Shown in pieces: positions 63,254 through 64,000 of a stretch of DNA of 64,000 nucleotides. Under the pieces are notes generated by a model. The model did not search any database. It was not told the origin of the DNA and worked only from the letters and a program-made list of their open reading frames with translations. The stretch covers positions 1 through 64,000 of the forward strand of contig DATDBL010000247.1 of assembly GCA_036524855.1 (NCBI GenBank), read 5' to 3'. The stretch comes from Aldersonia sp036524855 (GTDB lineage: Bacteria; Actinomycetota; Actinomycetes; Mycobacteriales; Mycobacteriaceae). Made by a program: the position numbers and the translations under genes. Every line of letters begins with the position of its first letter. Position 1 is the stretch's first letter.

Positions 63254-63802
63254 GTGCCGCCGTTGTATCTGACCGCCTTCACGCCGCTCGCGGCGGACCT
63301 TCCGCCGAAGGTCGATGTCGACGACATCGTCGCCGACCTCGCCGACAACCACGTGGCGGCGCCGAGCGGCGTCGAATCGAAACTGGCGCCCGTCGTCGCG
63401 CAGGCCCGCAACGACGGGATCGACCTCGAGGTCGTCGTCATTCCGGAGAACGGTCGCCACGATTCACAGTTGCGCGACCTCGCCACCGCGGTCGCCCAGC
63501 AGGACAACGGCGGCACAATTCTCGTGCTGAGCCCCGACTGGGCGGGCACCTACAGCGACACGCTCAGCCGGGTCGTGCTCGAGGCCGGAGAGGACAGCGC
63601 GAAGTTCACGGGCAACCCGGTGGTGTCCACCCAGAACTTCGTCGCCGAGATCCAGGCCCCACAGCTGCCGTGGACGGCGATCACCTGCGTTCTGCTCGCC
63701 GGAACCGCCGCGGTGGTCGGCGCGACCTATTACGCAAAGGTGCGCCGGGCGCGCGGGGAAGCGTCTGTCCAGCAACCGGACCGCAAGCCCGTTTCACACT
63801 GA
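63254..63802 (+). CDS. Membrane protein of the Rv1476 type
   Basis: A 182-residue protein with a soluble domain (residues 1-140, LPPKVDVDDIVADLADNHV to VVLEAGEDSAKF) and one transmembrane helix near the C-terminus (WTAITCVLLAGTAAVVGATYY) followed by a basic tail. It is found between aconitase and the NlpC/P60 hydrolase genes in mycobacteria and is thought to be part of that envelope locus. The GTG at 63254 is chosen; a longer open frame upstream runs through the acn promoter. Function unknown; a TPM-like fold is possible. Confidence 0.75.
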   Translation: MPPLYLTAFTPLAADLPPKVDVDDIVADLADNHVAAPSGVESKLAPVVAQARNDGIDLEVVVIPENGRHDSQLRDLATAVAQQDNGGTILVLSPDWAGTYSDTLSRVVLEAGEDSAKFTGNPVVSTQNFVAEIQAPQLPWTAITCVLLAGTAAVVGATYYAKVRRARGEASVQQPDRKPVSH

Positions 63803-63806
63803 TCAC

Positions 63807-63827
63807 GAAGCGTTCACGACACGCTTC
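63807..63827. terminator. Short hairpin after the membrane protein gene
   Basis: GAAGCGT-TCACGAC-ACGCTTC, a perfect 7-bp stem with a 7-nt loop, begins 5 bp after the stop codon. No T-tract follows. It may terminate or attenuate transcription toward the next gene, but stem stability is modest. Confidence 0.4.
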
Positions 63828-64000
63828 ATATCCATTTCCGCAGGTCGCGGCATTTCGAATTACCCGATTGTTATTTGTGTGACTGGAGTTTCCTCCGTGT
63901 GAAAAGTGTCGTACGGTGCGATTGGCGCTTTTTGGGGAAGAAGTGTCACGGCGAGCATTCTGTCGCTCTGCGGGGTCGTTGACGACTCCTGCGGCAGGAG
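63828..64000 (+). other. Leader region of the next gene, cut off by the window end
   Basis: No gene starts here within the window. By synteny the next gene should be a ripA-like NlpC/P60 cell-wall hydrolase. The stretch is more AT-rich than its surroundings at 63840-63900, as expected for a promoter. The last 60 bases contain G-rich and complementary C-rich pieces, compatible with a structured RNA leader, but I cannot assign a riboswitch class. Confidence 0.35.

Overview
The window is high-GC DNA from an actinobacterium of the order Mycobacteriales, in the Nocardia/Rhodococcus/Mycobacterium relatives. This rests on gene content and order, on many GTG starts, and on ATGA/GTGA stop-start overlaps. 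The chromosomal backbone matches the Mycobacterium tuberculosis Rv1454c-Rv1476 stretch: quinone oxidoreductase, heme A synthase ctaA, an ABC-2 exporter, the mannosyltransferase mptB, the sufR-B-D-C-S-U-T operon, an ABC-F ATPase, a small HTH protein, the AcnR-type regulator, aconitase and a small membrane protein. The genus cannot be fixed from the sequence alone.

Several blocks interrupt this backbone. At 3.2-5.0 kb lies a lower-GC island with a DUF262 (ParB/Srx-like) protein and a HEPN-domain protein, a likely defence or toxin pair. At 9.9-19.7 kb is an eight-gene, almost fully overlapping acyl-CoA operon: a DinB/mycothiol-type protein, an AtuA-like protein, two acyl-CoA dehydrogenases, biotin-dependent carboxylase beta and alpha subunits, an enoyl-CoA hydratase and a TetR regulator. 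A palindromic operator candidate precedes its first gene. At 19.7-22.7 kb is a decayed zone. It holds two ends of a split udgX-like gene 2.4 kb apart, one intact and one frameshifted RibD/DHFR-like gene, a headless TetR remnant and a small secreted protein.

The suf operon (22.8-29.1 kb) is complete and its SufB lacks the intein known from M. tuberculosis. From 29 to 39 kb come assorted genes: DUF1992, a LuxR-type regulator, an E1-alpha/E1-beta/stand-alone lipoyl protein cluster, a SWIM-SNF2 helicase and Ku. They are separated by short palindromic dispersed repeats. I recognise three repeat families (A, B, C) plus two large cruciforms. A lycopene-cyclase-like gene, an SDR gene and the ABC-F gene follow.

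The most striking block is 43.3-55.9 kb on the minus strand. It is one tight operon running MFS exporter, Pro/Ala- and Asp-rich secreted protein, sensor kinase, OmpR-type response regulator, a two-module NRPS with terminal thioesterase, and a TauD/SyrP-like dioxygenase. Most junctions are 4-nt or 8-nt overlaps. Three direct repeats of 11-bp period sit upstream of the first gene. I read this as a self-sensing, self-exported small-peptide system. A CHAD-Nudix fusion gene and an ABC exporter gene diverge from it.

The right end returns to backbone: the HTH gene, acnR and acn (with a match to the AcnR operator), and a membrane protein gene. The window stops in the leader of what synteny predicts to be a ripA-like gene. 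No tRNA, rRNA, CRISPR array, transposase or integrase was seen.
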